The notes beneath the pieces were generated by a model. That model was not told the origin of the DNA and did no database searches. It saw only the letters and a list, made by a program, of their open reading frames with translations. A stretch of DNA of 41,741 nt from Nonomuraea cypriaca (lineage in GTDB: Bacteria; Actinomycetota; Actinomycetes; Streptosporangiales; Streptosporangiaceae), in contig NZ_JADOGI010000083.1 of NCBI RefSeq assembly GCF_015645445.1, positions 1 to 41,741 of the forward strand, in the 5' to 3' direction. Position 1 is the first letter of the stretch. Every line of letters begins with the position of its first letter. The translations under genes were made by a program, and so were the position numbers. Shown here in pieces: positions 38,103 through 41,741 of this stretch.

Positions 38103-39437
38103 GTGATCACACGGTTGGGCAGTTCCATGCGCGCGCGGCTGACGCTGTTCGCCGGCGTCGCCATGGCTCTGCTCTGCCTGGTGATCAGCACGCTGCTGCT
38201 GGGGGTGCTGCGCGACGCCGTGGTCGGCCTCCGCACGGAGGAGATGCTGAACTCCGCCCTGCGCATGGTCCATCTGATCAGGGAGCGCGAGCTGCCCATG
38301 ACGCTCGCCACCGAGGTGCGCGGCATCCAGGTCGTCGACGCGACCGGCAGCGTGCGGTCATCGACGCCGAGCCTGGCGGGCTCGCCCCGCCTGAGCACCA
38401 CGGTGCCCGGTTCGCAAGACGTCCACCGCACCGACATCGTGTGCGACCTGCCGCAGTTCGGGGGTGACTGTCAGATCGCAGTCGCCCTGCGTGTGTACCA
38501 GCCGGAGGGCAACTGGTACGTCTACATCTTCGAGGACCTGCCGCCCTGGTACGTCCGCCCAGAGGCGCTCGCCATTCTGACAGGTGCCTCCGTGGCGCTG
38601 GCCGCGCTGACCTCGTTCGTGGTGTCGCGGGTAGTGGCCAGGACGCTCGCGCCCGTCGACCGGATCACCGCCGAGCTGGCCGAGATCACCGCCGGCGACC
38701 CGCGCCGGCGGGTGCCCGTTCCCGAGAACGCCGACGAGATCAAGGCGCTGGCGCAGACCGCGAACCAGACGCTCGAACGGCTGGGTGCCGCGCTGGAGCA
38801 ACAGCGCAGGTTCGCCTCCGACGCCTCGCACGACCTGCGCAGCCCGCTCACCGCCATGCGGGCCGAGCTGGAGGCGGCCCTGCTGGCCCCCGGCGAGGTG
38901 GACTGGTGCCAGACCGGCGACAAGTTGCTCACCAGCCTCGACCGGCTGCAGAACATCGTCACCGACCTGCTGACCCTGGCCAGGCTCGACGCCGGCGCCC
39001 CCACCCCGCCCGTACCAGTGGACCTGGGCGAGCTGGTCGCCTGCGAGACGTCGAGGCCACGCTCGAAGAAGACCGTCACCATGTCGCAGCCCCGCGTGTT
39101 CGTCAAGGGCCACCCGCTCATGCTCGCCCGTCTGCTGACGAACCTGCTGGACAACGCCGAGCGGCACGCCGAGAGCAGGATCACCGTGACCGTGCGCGGG
39201 GACGGCGAGGCCGTGCTCGAGGTGCTGGACGACGGGGCCGGCATCGCGCCGGAGCATCGCGAGTCCGTGTTCGACCGCTTCACCCGCCTGGACGCCGCAC
39301 GCCGCCGCGACGCCGGCGGGACCGGGCTCGGCCTGCCCATCGCCCGCGAGATCGCCCGGATCCACCACGGCACCCTCACGATCGAGGACTCCGACAAGGG
39401 AGCCCGTTTCGTCCTGCGGATGCCGGTACAGGACTGA
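38103..39437 (+). CDS. Sensor histidine kinase
   Basis: From GTG 38103 (GGGGG 6 nt upstream; ATG 38097 touches that site and is less likely) a 444-residue kinase. TM1 is at residues ~13-33, then an extracytoplasmic sensor of ~115 residues with two Cys (VCDLPQFGGDCQ), TM2 near 155-178, and HAMP. HisKA carries the phospho-His in SDASHDLRSPLTAMR (~243). HATPase boxes: N (LDNAERHAE), G1 (DDGAGIAP), F (VFDRFTRLD), G2 (GGTGLGLPIA). It is intact, but no response regulator lies beside it: upstream is a divergent dehydrogenase operon, downstream a TetR gene. Probably an orphan or with a distant partner. Confidence 0.93.
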   Translation: MITRLGSSMRARLTLFAGVAMALLCLVISTLLLGVLRDAVVGLRTEEMLNSALRMVHLIRERELPMTLATEVRGIQVVDATGSVRSSTPSLAGSPRLSTTVPGSQDVHRTDIVCDLPQFGGDCQIAVALRVYQPEGNWYVYIFEDLPPWYVRPEALAILTGASVALAALTSFVVSRVVARTLAPVDRITAELAEITAGDPRRRVPVPENADEIKALAQTANQTLERLGAALEQQRRFASDASHDLRSPLTAMRAELEAALLAPGEVDWCQTGDKLLTSLDRLQNIVTDLLTLARLDAGAPTPPVPVDLGELVACETSRPRSKKTVTMSQPRVFVKGHPLMLARLLTNLLDNAERHAESRITVTVRGDGEAVLEVLDDGAGIAPEHRESVFDRFTRLDAARRRDAGGTGLGLPIAREIARIHHGTLTIEDSDKGARFVLRMPVQD

Positions 39438-39591
39438 CCGCGCCCGCGAGCGGGTAATGACACTTTTCTGACCCTGCCCGTCAACACCATCGAGACATGT
39501 CGTTACCATGATCAACCCGACTGTCCGTGAACAGAGTGGGGAGACATCGTGCGCGGCGTCCCCCTTTGATCAGAATTAAGAGCTACTTACT

Positions 39592-40191
39592 GTGACAACA
39601 GGATTCAGCCGATTACGGCGTGAGGATTTACTGAAGACGGCCTGCGAGGTGATCGCGGAACTGGGATTCGGGAACGCGCGGACCCTCGACATCGCCAGGG
39701 CGGCCGGCGTCAGCCAGGCGCTGCTCTTCTATCACTTCGAGAGCAAGGAACGGCTGTTCGCCCAGGCCTTCGGCTACGCGGCCCGCCTCCATCTCAACGC
39801 GCTCATCGACGTCGAGCAGTCCACGGGCGCCCCGCTCGAACGGCTGCGCACGCTGCTCAGGCTCTGCTCCCCGGCCACCCCCACCGAAGGCTGGCGGCTG
39901 TGGATCGACGCGTGGGGAGAGGCGATGCGCAGCTCGGAGCTGGAGCAGATCTCGCGGCGCATCGACGCCCGCGGCCGCCTGCTGATGCGCGCGATCATCG
40001 AGTCGGGCGTGGCGTCCGGCGAGTTCGAGTGCCACGATCCCGACGCGGCGGCGTGGCGGATCTTCGCCCTCATCGACGGGCTCGCGATCCAGATGCACGT
40101 GCACCCCAAGGTGCTGTCCAGGCGCCGGGTCAACGCGCTCATCCGCGCGGCCGCCGCGAGCGAGCTCGGCCTGGACGCCGAGAAGTTGTGA
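39592..40191 (+). CDS. TetR-family transcriptional regulator
   Basis: A 199-residue protein from GTG 39592. The N-terminal HTH is RREDLLKTACEVIAELGFGN, ARTLDIARAAGVSQALLFYH, FESKERLFAQAF (residues ~6-52), a standard TetR fold. The C-terminal ligand domain has WRLWIDAWGEAMRSSELEQI and the FALIDGLAIQMHVHP motif common in this branch. It lies 154 nt after the kinase with its own start, and its stop faces the methyltransferase 15 nt away. It may control the nearby acyl-CoA operon or a distant target; no matching operator was identified. Confidence 0.92.
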   Translation: MTTGFSRLRREDLLKTACEVIAELGFGNARTLDIARAAGVSQALLFYHFESKERLFAQAFGYAARLHLNALIDVEQSTGAPLERLRTLLRLCSPATPTEGWRLWIDAWGEAMRSSELEQISRRIDARGRLLMRAIIESGVASGEFECHDPDAAAWRIFALIDGLAIQMHVHPKVLSRRRVNALIRAAAASELGLDAEKL

Positions 40192-40206
40192 GGCGCTCGC
40201 GGCGGC

Positions 40207-40983
40207 TCATGCGGATCCGGGCGTGACCTTCCGCCTGGCCACCAGGACCTCGGTCGACGTCACCTGCTCCCACCTGCCCGAGGGGTTGCTCGCGAGCAGC
40301 GCCTTCCGCGCCGCCTCCGTGAACGCCTCCAGCCGGTCGCCGAGCCTGGCGGGCGAGGTGTAGGAGTAGGAGAGCTGCAGGCCGAGCACGGCGTCCAGGT
40401 CGTAGGTCAGGCGCCGCTCGTACGTCGTCGACTCCAGATCGGCGAAGGGCGAGCCGGCCAGCACGTCGTGGGGGTGCTCCCCGGTGGCCTGGTAGGAGTT
40501 GGCGGCCGTGAACGTGTTCACCTCGAACTCGTCGCGCACGGGCCGCATCGCCTCCTCCCCGGGTTCCTCTCCGGGGTCGCGGCCCGGGCCGACGAGCGCC
40601 ACCACACCGTCCGCAGGGAGCAGCTCGTCCAGCTCGGCCAGCACCGCGCGGCGGTCCATCCAGTGGAACGATCTCCCCATGACGATGTGATCGAACGCCG
40701 GCAGCTCGCGCAGCCTCGTGGAGTCACCCGGCAGCCAGCGGATGTTCGCGACCCCCGCCGCCAGGCGCCGGCCCTCGGCCAGCATCTCCTCGTCCGGATC
40801 CACCGCCAGGACCTCCCGGACGCGCCGCGCCAGCGGGATCGCCACGGTGCCAGGGCCGCAGCCCAGGTCCAGCACGGTGCTGTCCTGGCCGAACGTCATG
40901 GCCAGGCGTTCGATCGCCGGCTCTCCGTGGCCGGCCCGGTATTTGGCGTAGTACGGCGCCGCGCCGCCGAACAGGTCAGTCAT
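40207..40983 (-). CDS. SAM-dependent methyltransferase (class I)
   Basis: A 258-residue enzyme. Start at ATG 40983; the longer upstream frame crosses into the divergent spacer, and TATATG lies about 10 nt upstream as a possible leaderless -10. Motif I TVLDLGCGPGTVAIPLARRV (~38-57), acidic motif II end AVDPDEEML, motif III region WLPGDSTRL, then DHIVMGRSFHWMDRRAVLAE and motif IV-V DGVVALVGPGRD. The FHWMD string is typical of small-molecule methyltransferases of the methyltransf_11 group. Substrate unknown. Divergent from the CopC-like gene. Confidence 0.88.
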   Translation of the reverse strand: MTDLFGGAAPYYAKYRAGHGEPAIERLAMTFGQDSTVLDLGCGPGTVAIPLARRVREVLAVDPDEEMLAEGRRLAAGVANIRWLPGDSTRLRELPAFDHIVMGRSFHWMDRRAVLAELDELLPADGVVALVGPGRDPGEEPGEEAMRPVRDEFEVNTFTAANSYQATGEHPHDVLAGSPFADLESTTYERRLTYDLDAVLGLQLSYSYTSPARLGDRLEAFTEAARKALLASNPSGRWEQVTSTEVLVARRKVTPGSA

Positions 40984-41035
40984 GTCTGGGACCATATACG
41001 GGTCAAGAACGTGTTCGATGGAAGGTTTGTTCTCT

Positions 41036-41741
41036 GTGAGGCGGCTACTCACGGTCCTGCTGCTCACGTGCGCCTGCGCCGGGATCTTCTCTTCCCCTGC
41101 CCTCGCGCACAACGTGCTGGTCGGGAGCGATCCGAAGGACGGGGCCACGCTGTCGGCCGCGCCCGGGCGGGTGACGCTGGTGTTCGACCAGGTGGTCCGT
41201 CAGGGGTACGCGCAGGTGCGCGTGACGGGGGCCGAGGGGTCCGCGTGGGCCGACGGGGCCGCCGTGGTGGCCGCTGAGCGGGTGTCGGTCGAGGTCAGGC
41301 CGTTGCCGGCCGGGGGCTCGTACGTGGTGGGCTACCGCGTCCTGTCCGCCGACGGCCACCCGGTCACCGGCCGCATCACCTTCCACCTCACCGCCACCGC
41401 CACCCCATTCCAGGGCTCCAGCGGGACCTCCTCGGGGGCCCCGTCCGAGACTGTGTCCGAGGCCGGATCTGAGGCTGGGTCGCCGGGCGCCGACGGGACC
41501 TCCTCCGAAGCCCCGTCCCCGGGCTCCGGCGCGGCCTCCCCCGGGGCACCCGCCCAGGGCTCCACCGCGGACGCTGCCGAGACGGCGGCCCAGGGCACCG
41601 GCGCGGACGCGGCCGAGGGGCCCGCCCAAGGCTCCGGCGCGGACGCGGCCGAGGCTGCGGCTCAGGGCTCCAGCGTGGACGCGGCCGAGGCGGCGGCCAA
41701 CGGCGGGGCGGGAATGGCCGTGGTGTGGATAGTCGGCGCCC
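41036..41741 (+). CDS. CopC-like copper-binding protein, cut by the window edge
   Basis: From GTG 41036 (GGAAGG ~10 nt before; ATG 41018 is in frame and possible). Residues 1-25 are a signal peptide (RRLLTVLLLTCACAGIFSSP, cleaved after ALA), exposing AHNVLVGSDPKDGATLSAAP, with the N-terminal His of CopC's Cu(II) site. The second site is SADGHPVTGRITFHL (Asp, His). After the ~95-residue beta domain comes a long Gly/Ser/Ala/Glu linker with four 12-residue repeats, then a hydrophobic start GMAVVWIVGA running off the edge. This fits CopC anchored by a C-terminal TM, or a CopC-CopD fusion. Confidence 0.88.
   Translation, partial: MRRLLTVLLLTCACAGIFSSPALAHNVLVGSDPKDGATLSAAPGRVTLVFDQVVRQGYAQVRVTGAEGSAWADGAAVVAAERVSVEVRPLPAGGSYVVGYRVLSADGHPVTGRITFHLTATATPFQGSSGTSSGAPSETVSEAGSEAGSPGADGTSSEAPSPGSGAASPGAPAQGSTADAAETAAQGTGADAAEGPAQGSGADAAEAAAQGSSVDAAEAAANGGAGMAVVWIVGA
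41558..41701 (+). repeat. Four 36-bp repeats coding a 12-residue linker repeat in the CopC-like gene
   Basis: Units of the type G-S/T-x-A-D-A-A-E-x-x-A-Q, for example GTGADAAEGPAQ and GSGADAAEAAAQ. The DNA copies differ at scattered positions. The linker is acidic and flexible. Confidence 0.8.

Noticed and set aside
1..41741. CRISPR array, insertion sequence or transposase
   Set aside because: No regularly spaced identical repeats with unique spacers and no transposase-like frame or paired terminal inverted repeats were seen.

Overview
The window joins two kinds of DNA. Positions ~130 to ~22,900 are an integrated siphovirus-type (HK97-like) temperate phage, visibly less GC-rich than what follows. 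Positions ~22,900 to 41,741 are chromosome of a very GC-rich actinomycete. The host looks like a Streptosporangiaceae-type organism (Nonomuraea or a relative): it has an actinobacterial class A RNase P RNA, the NIF3 / zinc-ribbon coiled-coil / RNase HI-phosphatase trio, a secreted subtilisin-inhibitor-like protein and a paired acyl-CoA dehydrogenase operon. Placement below phylum is inference.

Prophage, left arm (1-7.8 kb): a tyrosine integrase on the minus strand loses family similarity before its catalytic HxxR/Tyr part, about 130 bases from the window edge. Rightward genes follow: a holin-like membrane protein, an HNH nuclease, a gap of about 1 kb carrying five copies of an AT-rich element, then small genes (zinc-ribbon proteins, a winged-helix protein, an endonuclease VII, a second HNH nuclease) separated by spacers full of perfect stem-loops. 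Two genes of 30 and 40 codons were found by hand.

Prophage, late arm (7.8-22.9 kb): TerS, TerL, a membrane peptide, portal, prohead protease, a two-TM membrane protein, tRNA-Met and tRNA-Trp, major capsid, head-tail connector, tail terminator, major tail protein, a tail assembly chaperone with a -1 frameshift extension, an HK97 gp10-like protein, tape measure, distal tail, tail hub, an OB-like minor tail protein and two related tail-tip/fibre proteins. At the right end a hypothetical gene faces away from a small GntR-type DNA-binding protein. No endolysin, replication protein or classical repressor was recognised. Intergenic spacers carry repeated stem-loop families, one with a conserved 17-nt loop on unrelated stems.

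Chromosome (22.9-41.7 kb): rnpB (minus) abuts the right prophage end, followed by the minus-strand cluster NIF3 - zinc-ribbon protein - RNase HI/phosphatase. Rightward come a Baeyer-Villiger-type monooxygenase, an M19 dipeptidase and an M20 peptidase whose last 33 bases and stop are tandemly duplicated. Then an SSI-type inhibitor (minus), an atypical Nramp-like transporter, a frameshifted cyclase-like pseudogene and a C45-type Ntn hydrolase. A minus-strand operon (acyl-CoA dehydrogenase - acyl-CoA dehydrogenase - acyl-CoA ligase, each overlapping the next by 4 nt) suggests beta-oxidation of a bulky acyl-CoA. The window ends with a histidine kinase without an adjacent response regulator, a TetR regulator, a SAM methyltransferase (minus) and a CopC-like gene cut by the right edge.
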